Counted from the stretch's first letter, positions 23,454 to 32,330 are shown. The stretch is DNA of 64,000 nucleotides from an archaeon (GCA_028279825.1 JANQNA010000001.1:57681-121680); one strand, 5' to 3'. A program made the numbers and translations. The notes: generated by a model from the sequence alone, not told the origin.

Positions 23454-25087
23454 AGACTCTTATTGTTCTGATTGCTCTGGTTCTTGTCAGCGGTTGTGCG
23501 GAGGAAAAAAGCATAAGCTCTGCTGTTGCTAATGAAGTCAGCCTTCTTGACAGTGAACTGACAGCTCTTGTGAACAGCAATGAAACACTGAACGTTTCTT
23601 ACTATGAAGACCTTGTACAACGTGTTAATGAACTGGAAATTGTTGTAGCTGGCGAGGATCTTGACAGACTAAGAGAAAGGCTCTATACAATTCACACACG
23701 TTTCCTGTCTGATAAGGTATGCATGCAAATAGGAGACGAATGCTGCATAGGTGATTCATGCTCAGTTTCAACTGCTTCCTGTGACGGCGAAAAAACTGTT
23801 CTGGGCTGTAACACGGACTGCACGCCTATAACCGATTGTATTGTAGAAGAAGAAAAAGACACAACAGAACTTACATCACTGGAAAATGAAATTGATATCC
23901 TGCTTGAAGCAAAAAACTTAATAGGTTCTGACCATTACCAAGAAATTTTGGACAAATACAAGCTTCTGGAAGATCTTGATGACGGAAGCGTAAAGACAAA
24001 ATTGGACCAGCTGATGGAATTCACACCTGATTATACGCCCATTGAAGAAGAAGAACTTCCAGATGACTATATAGCAGCCAGGCCTGATCCGGAATATGAT
24101 AATTTTCTATGGACTCTGCCGTCAACGGCCTCGTCCGTAAGATTGTCTTTACCAGCAAGCATTACTGAATTTCTATTCAACGAACATGGAGGTATTGGCG
24201 GGTATGGGTTACATTCGGGCGGTCATCCCGAAGGGCTGGATCATACGTGGATTGAACTGAAGCCGGGGACACCTGTGAAAAGCTGGGCTGACGGAACAGT
24301 ACAACAGGTTCAATACAATGGAAACCCGCCGGACGGTGAGTATCATATCTACATAGACTACGGACAGAATCTCATGGGCATCCACATGGAAGTCATGACA
24401 CCATACGTAGAAAAAGGACAGGAAGTTAAAAACGGCCAGGAAGTTGGTCTTGGAATGAGCTTTTCCCCAGACCAATCAAGCGCAGAGATGAGTCTTGTTG
24501 ATTTTGGAAGAACAGACGGTGTCCGCGCATGGGGCGGCGGGTCATACGTGTCAGTATTTGACTACCTGAAAAATGAAGACAAGCAGTTGTTGGTTACTAT
24601 ATACAGGGAAAGGGTTATTGACACATGGATGAGAGATGGTACGAGAGTGTGGGGCTTCGAACCTTCAGAGCCATACCTGACAAACAGACTTTTGATACAT
24701 GAGGAGGGAAGACTGAACGGTTCATGGTATCTGACAAGTCATAAGTGGGAAGAAGGCGGGCCTAAAGATATATTCTCTTTTGTAGAAGCTGATCATCCAT
24801 ACTTCAAGGGCAATGTGTTCAGGGCTATAGATGATACTGGAGATTTTGGATTCAAAGGAGAATTTGAAGTTGACTATCTGGCAGGTCAGATAAAAATGAT
24901 AAGTGATTCCTCAATAGAATACGGTATATTTGACATTGATGAGAGTGGTGAAAGGCCTACACTGACTTTGCAGTATCAGGAAGGTTCATATCCTGTAAGC
25001 TTTACAGACCCTCTTGTTTATACGTTAAGAAGCAACATACCTCGCAGGGAAGATGCAGTTCGGCTTGGTTCGTTAGATTCTGTGTAA
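23450..25087 (+). CDS. Lipoprotein with degenerate LytM/M23-like domain
   Basis: 545 residues. Lipobox L-V-S-G-C16 gives a lipid anchor. A helical/coil region (25-100) and a Cys-rich segment (CMQIGDECCIGDSCSVSTASCDGEKTVLGCNTDC) follow. From about 225 an M23-like fold is suggested by HPEGLDHTWIELKPGTPVKSWADGTVQQVQYN, DYGQNLMGIHMEVMTPYVEKGQEVKNGQEVG. The usual H-x-H ligand pair appears as H-M-E, so metalloprotease activity is doubtful. The C-terminal 130 residues are beta-rich (DTGDFGFKGEFEVDYLAGQIKM). It is probably a cell-surface binding protein. Translationally coupled to the DUF998 gene. Confidence 0.7.
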   Translation: MKTLIVLIALVLVSGCAEEKSISSAVANEVSLLDSELTALVNSNETLNVSYYEDLVQRVNELEIVVAGEDLDRLRERLYTIHTRFLSDKVCMQIGDECCIGDSCSVSTASCDGEKTVLGCNTDCTPITDCIVEEEKDTTELTSLENEIDILLEAKNLIGSDHYQEILDKYKLLEDLDDGSVKTKLDQLMEFTPDYTPIEEEELPDDYIAARPDPEYDNFLWTLPSTASSVRLSLPASITEFLFNEHGGIGGYGLHSGGHPEGLDHTWIELKPGTPVKSWADGTVQQVQYNGNPPDGEYHIYIDYGQNLMGIHMEVMTPYVEKGQEVKNGQEVGLGMSFSPDQSSAEMSLVDFGRTDGVRAWGGGSYVSVFDYLKNEDKQLLVTIYRERVIDTWMRDGTRVWGFEPSEPYLTNRLLIHEEGRLNGSWYLTSHKWEEGGPKDIFSFVEADHPYFKGNVFRAIDDTGDFGFKGEFEVDYLAGQIKMISDSSIEYGIFDIDESGERPTLTLQYQEGSYPVSFTDPLVYTLRSNIPRREDAVRLGSLDSV

Positions 25088-25309
25088 CTACTTTTTAGCT
25101 TTCCCGGATACCTTGCCGATCCAGATAGTTGCTATAACGGCTACTATCGTCACTATGGTTGCATAACCAACCATTGCCGGAACGCTTTCTGCCGTGCCAA
25201 AGACCTGAATGAAAATCGTCTTTATTGCATCGTTCCATGCCAAAGCGGCTACAAGACCGAAGGCTGCCGTTATCAATGCAGCTAATTTCTCGATAACATC
25301 TTTTTTCAT
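25088..25309 (-). CDS. DUF5654 family small membrane protein
   Basis: 73 residues. IEKLAALITAAFGLVAALAWNDAIKTIFIQVFG is the DUF5654 signature (A-A-F-G-L-V-A-A-L-A-W-N-D-A-I), followed by a second transmembrane helix and a Lys-rich tail. The family is widespread in DPANN and related archaea, function unknown. The stop abuts the stop of the convergent lipoprotein gene. Confidence 0.85.
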   Translation of the reverse strand: MKKDVIEKLAALITAAFGLVAALAWNDAIKTIFIQVFGTAESVPAMVGYATIVTIVAVIATIWIGKVSGKAKK

Positions 25310-25669
25310 CTAATCTACCAGAAGTTTCCCGACCATATATGGATGATCCCCAATTTTAAAGTGGAGAATCTTTAGTTTTACGGTTATTGGTTTCCCTTCT
25401 TTTGTTTTCACTGGTATTTCTCTTATTGATTCTTCTTGTTTAGAAATAATATCCATTTCAGTCTCTCTTGCCTCATCCGGATTGTCTGCATGAAGAGTAA
25501 CGGTTTGTTTGGCTGTTATCTCATCCTGACTGTATCCAAGTGTTCTGCTAAATCCAGGACTTATCCACTGGAACGTCATGTCAAAGGCATCCACTATGAC
25601 GTCCGGATCGGCAATCTTTTCCTTTGCTGCTTTCAGAACTTCTTCTGCTGCCATGTTTATTATATTCAT
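25310..25669 (-). CDS. Single-PAS domain protein
   Basis: 119 residues from ATG 25669, which overlaps the preceding stop (ATGA); ATG 25654 is the other option. It is almost entirely one PAS domain: ADPDVIVDAFDMTFQWISPGFSRTLGYSQDEITAKQTVTLHADNP, then strands VKTKEGKPITVKLKILHFKIGDHPYMVGKLL. There is no output domain. It is a paralog of the PAS protein at 28963-29331. Co-transcribed with the YkgJ-like Fe/Zn protein, so it may sense redox or metal through it. Ligand or cofactor is not visible. Confidence 0.85.
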   Translation of the reverse strand: MNIINMAAEEVLKAAKEKIADPDVIVDAFDMTFQWISPGFSRTLGYSQDEITAKQTVTLHADNPDEARETEMDIISKQEESIREIPVKTKEGKPITVKLKILHFKIGDHPYMVGKLLVD

Positions 25670-26067
25670 TTACTGGTATTTAATTCTTCCATATACTCGT
25701 CATAGATCTTCTTCAGCTCAGGCTTGCTTTTCAAATATTCAAAGAACTCGTCGACTGTCTTGAACTCTTTACTTTCATCCGATTTATAATACTTCTCGCA
25801 TTCTTTCTGGGAATATTTCCTGCATACGAGAGGCCTGTTATCATATATCTTGCATCTGCCGTCCTCGCCCAGTTCATGGCATTTTTCGGGTATAACAACA
25901 AGCCATTCGTTTGTTTCCTCAACAATGACCTTGATACCGTGAAGAATTATCCACCGAATCTCGTCAATATCTTCCGTGTTTTTAGGCACGTCAAGCTCTA
26001 CTGTTGCATACCTGCAGCAGATGTTACACGTCCCGCACAACTGCTTGTTCTTCTCTGATGAATTCAT
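25666..26067 (-). CDS. YkgJ-type Cys cluster protein (Fe-S/Zn)
   Basis: 133 residues from ATG 26067 (MNSSEKNKQLCGTCNICCRY), preceded by the SD gaggt; an upstream start would add a promoter-derived tail. Cys motifs are C-G-T-C-N-I-C-C and then PEKCHELGEDGRCKIYDNRPLVCRKY, the C-x-x-C-x-x-C-C...C-x(6-8)-C-x-I-Y-x-x-R-P-x-x-C pattern of the YkgJ/CxxCxxCC family. These bind zinc or an Fe-S cluster. Function is not settled. Coupled to the downstream PAS gene. Confidence 0.85.
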   Translation of the reverse strand: MNSSEKNKQLCGTCNICCRYATVELDVPKNTEDIDEIRWIILHGIKVIVEETNEWLVVIPEKCHELGEDGRCKIYDNRPLVCRKYSQKECEKYYKSDESKEFKTVDEFFEYLKSKPELKKIYDEYMEELNTSK

Positions 26068-26118
26068 GATAATACCTCTCTTGTTAACCCTTAATAATTT
26101 TCTATTTAATTCAGTAGA

Positions 26119-26736
26119 ATGCTTAAAAATACATACGCTTCCAAGAAGCGTGATATAGAAGAGAGGCTTGAGGAGTTTAAAGACAGCTGGACCAGGGATG
26201 ACAAACACATATTTGGCGAGCTTGTTTTCTGTTTATTTACCCCGCAAAGCAAGGCCAGGTCATGCTGGCATGCCGTAGAGAAATTGAAAGAAAATGGTCT
26301 ACTCTATACAGGCAGAGCAGAGGATATTGTCAAATGGATGGGTGCTGTGCGTTTCAATAAAAACAAGTCACAATATGTTGTAGATGCGCGAAAACTGTTC
26401 ACTTTGGGTGAACAACTTGTCGTAAAAGAAACACTAGAACAGGTAGATGATAAAAGAAGCTGGCTGGTGCATAATGTCAAAGGGTTAGGTCTAAAAGAAG
26501 CGTCGCATTTTCTGCGCAATGTTGGATTTGGTGATAATATTGCAATACTTGACAGGCATATTCTGAAGAACATGGTTAAGTATGGCGTGATACAGGAAAT
26601 TCCCAAGTCACTAACAGAGAAGAAGTATCTGGAGATAGAAGAAAAGTTCATAGAATTCGCGAAAAGTCAGGATATTCCTCCTGCTCACCTTGATTTAGTG
26701 TTCTGGTCAGAAGAAGCCGGTGAGATATTTAAATGA
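26119..26736 (+). CDS. ogg: 8-oxoguanine DNA glycosylase/AP lyase (OGG2 type)
   Basis: 205 residues. Removes 8-oxoguanine and nicks the abasic site. It has the helix-hairpin-helix VKGLGLKEASHFLRNVGFGDN followed by the catalytic IAILDRHILKNM, where the Lys is in the HhH and the Asp in LDRH. The C-terminal FWSEEAGEIFK is typical of archaeal OGG2. The N-terminal FGELVFCLFTPQSKARSCWHAV fits the HhH-GPD family. The upstream gap is short; TATA-like tttaatt sits before a near-leaderless ATG. Confidence 0.93.
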   Translation: MLKNTYASKKRDIEERLEEFKDSWTRDDKHIFGELVFCLFTPQSKARSCWHAVEKLKENGLLYTGRAEDIVKWMGAVRFNKNKSQYVVDARKLFTLGEQLVVKETLEQVDDKRSWLVHNVKGLGLKEASHFLRNVGFGDNIAILDRHILKNMVKYGVIQEIPKSLTEKKYLEIEEKFIEFAKSQDIPPAHLDLVFWSEEAGEIFK

Positions 26737-26741
26737 ACCTC

Positions 26742-27515
26742 TTACTTTTTTGCTAAATGTTTGGGAAGTATGGAAAATTCGCCATCCGTTTCCTCTGCTA
26801 TACCATCTCTTTCAAGTGCCTGTAAAAAACTGTACACTTCTTCCGGTCTGACGCCTTCCATTTCACACTCACATGAATAAAAATCCCCTGCCAGTCCTTC
26901 CAAGACTTGGTTTTCATCTGCAGTTCCATAATCATTTAGTGCTAATAATACTCTTGCCTTGAATGGATCGTCGGCGACGTGTTCTAAGCCAACTAAACTC
27001 CTTCCCAACGCTTCCTGCAACATTTCCCGTTGACTATGTTTCCACTGTGACTCGAGACGTGACAGAACGTCATAATCATTTAATCCTGAAAGAGGTGCTC
27101 CTGGAGAACCGATATGAGTCAATTCGAGTCGTTCTGTATCGCCGAATAGATATTGAATTTTCTGTCTCACTTTTTGCCCCTTGTGATAAATTCTTCCACG
27201 ATTATATGCAAAGGGAATCCTAACTCCTTTTGGTGGGATGACGAAGAAATCAAAAAGATGTCCTTCTAAAACCTTTGTCGGATCGATTTCCAGTTCATCT
27301 TCTTCATTTCTATATAGAAGATTTAGTCTGATTGAACCAGATAGAAAATCGGAAGCTTCCCTTATGAGTTGTTTCAAATATCTTGATGCGTATCTGTTAG
27401 GGTCGACATTTATTCCAACACTACCAAAATCCTCTATTTCATAATGTTGAGCGTTTGGATAGCACTCTGTCGACCCCCAACAAACTTCCCCACCGACTCT
27501 GAATAAAAACGGCAT
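26742..27515 (-). CDS. Unidentified soluble protein
   Basis: 257 residues, no signal or membrane helix. N-terminal beta-rich region (MPFLFRVGGEVCWGSTECY) and a central helical part. The C-terminal third looks like a winged helix: FKARVLLALNDYGTADENQVLEGLAGDFYSCECEMEGVRPEEVYSFLQALERDGIAEETDGEFSILPK. A regulator or DNA/RNA-binding adaptor is possible. I recognise no family. Convergent with OGG. Confidence 0.6.
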   Translation of the reverse strand: MPFLFRVGGEVCWGSTECYPNAQHYEIEDFGSVGINVDPNRYASRYLKQLIREASDFLSGSIRLNLLYRNEEDELEIDPTKVLEGHLFDFFVIPPKGVRIPFAYNRGRIYHKGQKVRQKIQYLFGDTERLELTHIGSPGAPLSGLNDYDVLSRLESQWKHSQREMLQEALGRSLVGLEHVADDPFKARVLLALNDYGTADENQVLEGLAGDFYSCECEMEGVRPEEVYSFLQALERDGIAEETDGEFSILPKHLAKK

Positions 27516-27555
27516 AGAGATAAGATTTCATTAAAAAATAAAGCATCAAAACCTA

Positions 27556-27676
27556 ATTTAAATAGTTATCTATCAGTAGTACTCATACGGTTAGGGAAGG
27601 TAAAATGAAGGCTATGTCACGTGTGTGACTTCATTCGGCCTATTTCTAACGGATAAAATACAAAGGAAGTGAAGAT
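27556..27676 (+). promoter_or_regulatory. Promoter and long 5' UTR of the TRAM gene
   Basis: A TATA-like aatttaaatag (27556-27566) places the start of transcription near 27590, leaving about 85 untranslated bases, far more than most genes here. Within it GTCAC-GTGT-GTGAC (about 27617-27630) can form a hairpin, and a 7-codon ORF (ATG 27605) has a weak SD. A long structured leader on a presumed RNA chaperone suggests temperature or autoregulatory control. Confidence 0.45.
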
Positions 27677-28090
27677 ATGGAAAGAAGAGGATTTGGTGGA
27701 AACCGTGGTGGCTTTGGTCGTAACGGTGGAGGCCGTGGTGGCTTCGGTGGAAATCGAGGCGGTTTTGGCAGGTTTGATGACAAGCCTAAGCCGGTAAAAG
27801 TTGGCGGAGAATACGACGTTGAAATCAGCGACGTAGGTGCAAAGGGCGATGGAATTACAAAAATCGAAAACTTCATCGTGTTCGTTGCAAACGCCAAGAA
27901 AGGCGAAAAATGCAAAATACGTATAAAAGAAGTTGCAAGCAAATTCGCTATCGGTGAAAAAATAGGTGAATCTGAAGGGGAAGCACCAGCAGAAGAAGCA
28001 GCTCCTTCAGAAGAGGCTCCTCAAGAGGAAACTCAAGAAGAGGCTCCTGCAGAAGAAACACCTGTAGCTGAAGAAGAGAAGAAAGAGTAA
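27677..28090 (+). CDS. TRAM-domain RNA-binding protein with RGG head and acidic tail
   Basis: 137 residues. Residues 1-35 are Gly/Arg/Phe/Asn-rich with repeated G-N-R-G-G-F-G units. Residues 40-95 form a TRAM domain (VGGEYDVEISDVGAKGDGITKIENFIVFVANAKKGEKCKIRIKEVASKFAIGE). The last 40 are Glu/Ala/Pro (EAPAEEAAPSEEAPQEE). Archaeal stand-alone TRAM proteins act as RNA chaperones, some cold-induced. The SD aggaagtga is 4-5 bases before the ATG. The disordered arms of opposite charge are unusual and could drive RNA condensates. Confidence 0.88.
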   Translation: MERRGFGGNRGGFGRNGGGRGGFGGNRGGFGRFDDKPKPVKVGGEYDVEISDVGAKGDGITKIENFIVFVANAKKGEKCKIRIKEVASKFAIGEKIGESEGEAPAEEAAPSEEAPQEETQEEAPAEETPVAEEEKKE

Positions 28091-28209
28091 TCTTTTGATT
28101 CTTCTATTATTTTATTTTTTCTTTTAAACTCATATTGTTTTGTTGTACAGGAAGTTTACATGTTCTAACCGGATATCTTTTTTATCCTTTTCTTTGCTTA
28201 AGGCGTGTT

Positions 28210-28914
28210 ATGACAAAGACTATTGCTGTCTTTGTGGTGACCGTTTTTCTTTTCACTGCACTGGGTTATGCACAACTACAGGCTAATACAAAGACAACCG
28301 GAATTGAACATGAAGACATAGGGATTGCTCCAAATAATTCTGAATCTCATGATCCCGGTATAACGATACTCGAGGCCAGAAATACCCAGGGTTTTGGCGA
28401 CGGAGTCAGGGGTAGGATACCTGAACAGGCTACTAATACAGATGTTATAATCAAGGGGAGTAAAATCAAAGAAAACTACGTTGACAAAGACCACAAGGAC
28501 TGGATTGACATTCTTTCTGCCGGCGTAAAAGATGATCAAGATCTTGAGCTATATGCTGCTGCCACTGCAGCAACAGATGAAAACATAGAAGAAATTAAGT
28601 TTAACTTCCAGAAAATCGAGATGAAATACAAATATCCTGCCAAACTATTTGGATTTCTTCCAATTGAATACACTGCAACAGCCACAGCTGAAGAAATATA
28701 TCCGGACGAATACGGTCGTGTAAAAGTCCATTTTCCCTGGTGGAGTATATTCACAGACAACCCTGCAAAGAATCTGGAAACAGAGCTAAATTCGCAATTA
28801 CCAAATGTGGATCTACAAAATCCTGTTCAGAAACAACGAATTCTACAGACAATGAGCAACATAATGAAAACAAAGCACGATACTGCAAGAGCCGCTATCC
28901 AGAATGTACGCTGA
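28210..28914 (+). CDS. Secreted protein of unknown function
   Basis: 234 residues from ATG 28210. Signal peptide MTKTIAVFVVTVFLFTALGYA (cut after A21), then a soluble domain with ILEARNTQGFGDGVRGRIPEQATNTDVIIKGSKIKENYVD and a beta-helix region (IKFNFQKIEMKYKYPAKLFGFLPIEYTATATAEEIYPDEYGRVKVHFPWW). No Cys in the mature part. T-rich DNA at 28104-28130 between the TRAM gene and this one looks like the upstream terminator. No family recognised. Confidence 0.65.
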   Translation: MTKTIAVFVVTVFLFTALGYAQLQANTKTTGIEHEDIGIAPNNSESHDPGITILEARNTQGFGDGVRGRIPEQATNTDVIIKGSKIKENYVDKDHKDWIDILSAGVKDDQDLELYAAATAATDENIEEIKFNFQKIEMKYKYPAKLFGFLPIEYTATATAEEIYPDEYGRVKVHFPWWSIFTDNPAKNLETELNSQLPNVDLQNPVQKQRILQTMSNIMKTKHDTARAAIQNVR

Positions 28915-28962
28915 CGCAAAAATTTTATTAACCTCAACTAACAAATATACAAAGGTGATAAA

Positions 28963-29331
28963 ATGACTACAGACGAAGAATTGAAGAAGAAGGTATTGGA
29001 GATTGCTGAAAAAAAACTGCCTGGCTTCCATGTGATAATAGATCTGTTTGATATGACGTTTGTCTATGTCACAAAGGAAGGTGCTGAAGTGAACGGGTAC
29101 ACGCAGGAAGAGATGATGGGACATTCTATATCCGAGTTCATGAGTGTAAAAAACCAGGACGAATCCTTTAGACAAACCATAATGAAGACAATGATCGGTG
29201 GTATTGTTAGGATTCCTATCAGACAAAAATCAGGAAAAGAAGTCTTTATAGAAATGAAACATGTTGTTGTGGAGCTTGAGGGGCATTCATTTCTAGTGAC
29301 AAAATCCCTGCAGAAACCGCCTGAAAAGTAG
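28963..29331 (+). CDS. Single-PAS domain protein, paralog of 25310-25669
   Basis: 122 residues. After a short helix (ELKKKVLEIAEKKLPGFHVIIDLFDMTFVYVTKEGAEVNGYTQEEMMGHSISEFM) the PAS strands follow (IPIRQKSGKEVFIEMKHVVVELEGHSFLVTKSL). It shares the D-x-F-D-M-T-F start and the general layout with the PAS protein at 25310. SD aaaggtgat precedes the ATG. There is no output domain. Probably a diffusible sensor that acts by binding a partner. Confidence 0.85.
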   Translation: MTTDEELKKKVLEIAEKKLPGFHVIIDLFDMTFVYVTKEGAEVNGYTQEEMMGHSISEFMSVKNQDESFRQTIMKTMIGGIVRIPIRQKSGKEVFIEMKHVVVELEGHSFLVTKSLQKPPEK

Positions 29332-29373
29332 CATTTATAAATTATAACTTTCTATAATTACAGGGTGGGATGG

Positions 29374-30492
29374 TTGAAAATACAGATTCTGGTTATATTG
29401 TCAATTATAATGGTTATTTCTGTAAGCGGTTGTTCAGATTCTAATATGTCACGTGACATGGACAGTGACAATGACGGCATAAGTGATGAGATTGAAAGAC
29501 AAGTCGGTACTGATCCATTTGACCCTGATAGTGATGCTGACGGAATTAACGATGCTGAAGACAAGGATCCAATGGGCAGTGACGTGACGAATCCTGTCGG
29601 GGATCATATACAGCCATACGGGTCAGCAATTTACCACACAGGCCCTACAATGGGAGCTTACAGTGTTGATGGTACAGCAACCTTTTCATGGATGTTTTCA
29701 GATGAAAACGGATACCCACCAAGCAACAGAAAGTTTGTCTGTGTTGCACCTTTAGAACTTCCTGATGATTACTGGTCTAAATATGATACACGCGAAGGGC
29801 TTGATGATTGGGTTGACAAGAAAGCAGACAATCTTTACATACAATTCAGCGAAGACGGCAGCATAACACTATCGTTGGATACGTTCAAGATAGAGGGTAC
29901 ATACAGTTTCAAGATATGTGGTATTCTGGATGAGAATTATATTGACGAAAAGAGTTATGCAGGCGACGGTGATGAGATAAGTGTGGATGTAATCAAGCCT
30001 ATAGAGTTGGCAGGTCTTCAAAGAGATGGTGAACCTATAGGCGTTGCGGGTTATAGTGGCAACTATCTGTGTGCCTTGGCTAAATGGACATTGCTTGAGG
30101 GAACGGACATAGTTCCTATGAACAGTACAGGACAGTTTACTGAGATGATAGCCGCGCCTGATGGGAATAATCTTTCTGCGCTCTTCTTGTTGAAGGAACA
30201 TAAAGAAATGGTTGAAGAACGCCCATACGTACCCTGGCAATTTCAGGAACCTTATGATATCTACAGATGGCCAAAGTCCCTAAGTTGGTGCGGTCAATTT
30301 GGTTACGGCGGTAAGTGTGGTTATGCTGACGATGGTATTCTTTACTATACCGTTTGTCTGAGACCGTGGGAAATTACTACAATATCTATAGTGGACTCAG
30401 CCCAATTGTTTGAATATTCGGGAACGGGCGATCCGATTAAGATCACATATCCGGATGAAGACTCAACACTTGTGATTACATATCCCGAATAA
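29374..30492 (+). CDS. Lipoprotein with calcium-binding thrombospondin-3-like repeats
   Basis: 372 residues from TTG 29374, preceded by SD gggtg at 6 bases; GTG 29365 is the alternative. Lipobox S-V-S-G-C. The mature N-terminus carries D-S-D-N-D-G-I-S-D-E-I-E and D-P-D-S-D-A-D-G-I-N-D-A-E-D, the Asp-rich calcium repeats that often stiffen archaeal surface proteins. The remainder is beta-rich with several Cys (KFVCVAP, FKICGIL, NYLCALAKW, SWCGQFGYGGKCGY). It lies just upstream of the binding-protein/HAMP cluster. Role unknown; surface ligand binding or adhesion is likely. Confidence 0.7.
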   Translation: MKIQILVILSIIMVISVSGCSDSNMSRDMDSDNDGISDEIERQVGTDPFDPDSDADGINDAEDKDPMGSDVTNPVGDHIQPYGSAIYHTGPTMGAYSVDGTATFSWMFSDENGYPPSNRKFVCVAPLELPDDYWSKYDTREGLDDWVDKKADNLYIQFSEDGSITLSLDTFKIEGTYSFKICGILDENYIDEKSYAGDGDEISVDVIKPIELAGLQRDGEPIGVAGYSGNYLCALAKWTLLEGTDIVPMNSTGQFTEMIAAPDGNNLSALFLLKEHKEMVEERPYVPWQFQEPYDIYRWPKSLSWCGQFGYGGKCGYADDGILYYTVCLRPWEITTISIVDSAQLFEYSGTGDPIKITYPDEDSTLVITYPE

Positions 30493-30553
30493 TTTTGTAT
30501 TCTAAAAAACATTTAATAGTCAGTATATACATTTAATTTATAGGTGTATGCTG

Positions 30554-31390
30554 ATGTTACAGGAAAGAAAAGTAATTACTGGCTTTCTTGTTCTTTTTTG
30601 TCTGGTTGTAATAGCGGGTTGTACAGCACAGACTCCTGTAGAAACGCAAGAAAACACTCCCATAGAAGAGGAAGAAGGAGATAAAATTACATTAGCCAGC
30701 GGTGAATGGGCTCCATATGTCTCCGAAGAATTAAAGCATGAAGGAATAGTTTCACGGGTTGTCAGGGAATCATTTGAATTAAGGGGCATTGATGTTGAAT
30801 TCGTTTATCTTCCGTGGAAAAGAAGTATTGAAGAAGCCAAGAGCGGTAAATGGGACGGCACTCTGCCATGGCTAAAAAACGAAGAACGTGAAGCAGATTT
30901 CTGGTTTTCTGATCCAATTGCCCACGAGAATGTGGTGTTTTTCCATAAAAATGATATTGATTTTGAATGGGAAACGGTAGACGACGTGAAAGGTTATACA
31001 ATCGGCGGTACTGTTGGTTATTATTACGGAGAAGAATTTGATTCTGCAGAAAAAAACGGCACGCTGATAATAGATCGTGCCGTGGAAGACAAAATGAACT
31101 TCCAGAAACTAGATGCGGGAAGGGTAGATATTGTGATATGTGAGATTGATGTGGGTTATGAAATTATTGACAAGTTATTTTCAGCGGAAAAAGAAAAGGA
31201 ATTCATACATCATCCCACTCCTATAAGCTCGAATTCCTTGTTTCTTTTGTTATCCAAGAATATAACAGAGAATGCTGGACTGATTGAATCATTCAACATG
31301 GGACTAAGACGCCTGACTGAGAGCGGCAAAGTTGAACAATACTGGAATGAATCCAGACGCGGAATTTATGCGATAAAAGAGGAATCTTAA
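30554..31390 (+). CDS. Periplasmic-binding-protein-like (PBP2) lipoprotein, divergent
   Basis: 278 residues from ATG 30554 (SD aggtg at 7 bases; ATG 30548 is one base from the SD). Lipobox V-I-A-G-C. The PBP2-like fold: ITLASGEWAPYVSEELKHEGIVSRVVRESFELRGIDVEFVYLPWKRSIEEAKSGKWDGTLPWLKNEEREADFWFSDP, then the hinge KGYTIGGTVGYYYGEEF. It resembles the solute-binding family 3 type used by sensors. It is followed with no spacing (TAAATG) by the HAMP sensor, so the two are a receptor pair. Ligand unknown; the classic amino-acid Arg motif is not visible. Confidence 0.8.
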   Translation: MLQERKVITGFLVLFCLVVIAGCTAQTPVETQENTPIEEEEGDKITLASGEWAPYVSEELKHEGIVSRVVRESFELRGIDVEFVYLPWKRSIEEAKSGKWDGTLPWLKNEEREADFWFSDPIAHENVVFFHKNDIDFEWETVDDVKGYTIGGTVGYYYGEEFDSAEKNGTLIIDRAVEDKMNFQKLDAGRVDIVICEIDVGYEIIDKLFSAEKEKEFIHHPTPISSNSLFLLLSKNITENAGLIESFNMGLRRLTESGKVEQYWNESRRGIYAIKEES

Positions 31391-32272
31391 ATGTTTACCA
31401 AAAGCTTACTATTCAAGCTTGGTATTATTGTCGTTCTGATAACAACCGGGGTTCTAATTGTACTTGGGGCATATACGTATCAAACCAATTATAATACACT
31501 AAGATCTGAACTGCAGGAAAACCTTGAATTAACAGCTGACCGTCTTTCAATTAGCTTAAGAGCGCCTCTTTACACATTTCATGAAGAGGGTGTAAGGGAT
31601 GTCATTCTTTCAGAAATGAACAATAACGCGATAGCCGGTATTTTTGTTATAGAGACGTGGGAAAATACTCAGAAATACTGGTATGTAAACAAAAATGGTG
31701 AAATCAGGAATGCTGACGAGATTATATCAGGATCACAATATGTATCCATAAGTAAAAAGATAATACAAAATGATGACGAAATAGGGGAAATTCGTGTATT
31801 CTTATCAACCAGGCAAATGGAAGAAAATCTGCGCGAGACACTTTTCCTGAAAATCATCGAAATCATTGTAGTGGATATTGTTCTGGTCGTTTTGATTATT
31901 ATGTTTCTGAGTGTCAGGGTATTCAAACCTATTCTAAAACTCAAAAAAGCAGCTCTGGAGATTGCAAAGGGAAATCTGAACGCAAAGGTAAATATCAAAT
32001 CAAAGGACGAGCTAGGAGAGCTTGCGTCTGCCTTTAATCAGATGACAAATGATTTGAAAAAATCTACAGTTAGCATCGGTGAACTTGAAAAGAAGATCAA
32101 ACGAAGAACTGAAGAACTTGAAAAGAAAAATAAAGAATTAGTAGAAACTCTGGAGGATTTCTATACAATCAGAACCGGCTGGGAAAAGGATCTTGAGGCG
32201 GGAAAACTGAAAGCAGAGAACAAAAAGATAAGAGAGAGGCTTGATAAACTCAGAAAAGGTAATAGAAAATAA
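31391..32272 (+). CDS. HAMP sensor with outside domain and coiled coil, no output domain
   Basis: 293 residues. Transmembrane helix 1 is about 9-29. An extracytoplasmic sensor (30-150) includes ISLRAPLYTFHEEGVRDVILSEMNNNAIAGIFVIETWENTQKYWYVNKNG and is single-Cache-like. Transmembrane helix 2 is about 157-177. HAMP (178-230): FKPILKLKKAALEIAKGNLNAKVNIKSKDELGELASAFNQMTNDLKKS. A coiled coil with RRTEELEKKNKELVETLEDFYTIRTGWEKDLEAGKLKAENKKIRERL follows to the end. No kinase, GGDEF or chemoreceptor tip. Paired with the preceding binding protein. Confidence 0.88.
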   Translation: MFTKSLLFKLGIIVVLITTGVLIVLGAYTYQTNYNTLRSELQENLELTADRLSISLRAPLYTFHEEGVRDVILSEMNNNAIAGIFVIETWENTQKYWYVNKNGEIRNADEIISGSQYVSISKKIIQNDDEIGEIRVFLSTRQMEENLRETLFLKIIEIIVVDIVLVVLIIMFLSVRVFKPILKLKKAALEIAKGNLNAKVNIKSKDELGELASAFNQMTNDLKKSTVSIGELEKKIKRRTEELEKKNKELVETLEDFYTIRTGWEKDLEAGKLKAENKKIRERLDKLRKGNRK

Positions 32273-32330
32273 TTCATGTAAAACGTATATATATGACATA
32301 TCGACAAATATTATCAGTGTGTTATAAAGG

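Noticed and set aside
23450..25087. Active M23 peptidase
   Set aside because: The H-x-H zinc pair appears as H-M-E and the first H-x3-D spacing is off, so activity cannot be claimed.
27605..27628. 7-codon ORF in the TRAM leader
   Set aside because: Too short and weak SD; kept only as part of the leader description.
29455..29580. DNA repeat in the lipoprotein gene
   Set aside because: The repetition is at the protein level (Asp-rich calcium repeats); DNA copies are not identical, so not a separate repeat element.
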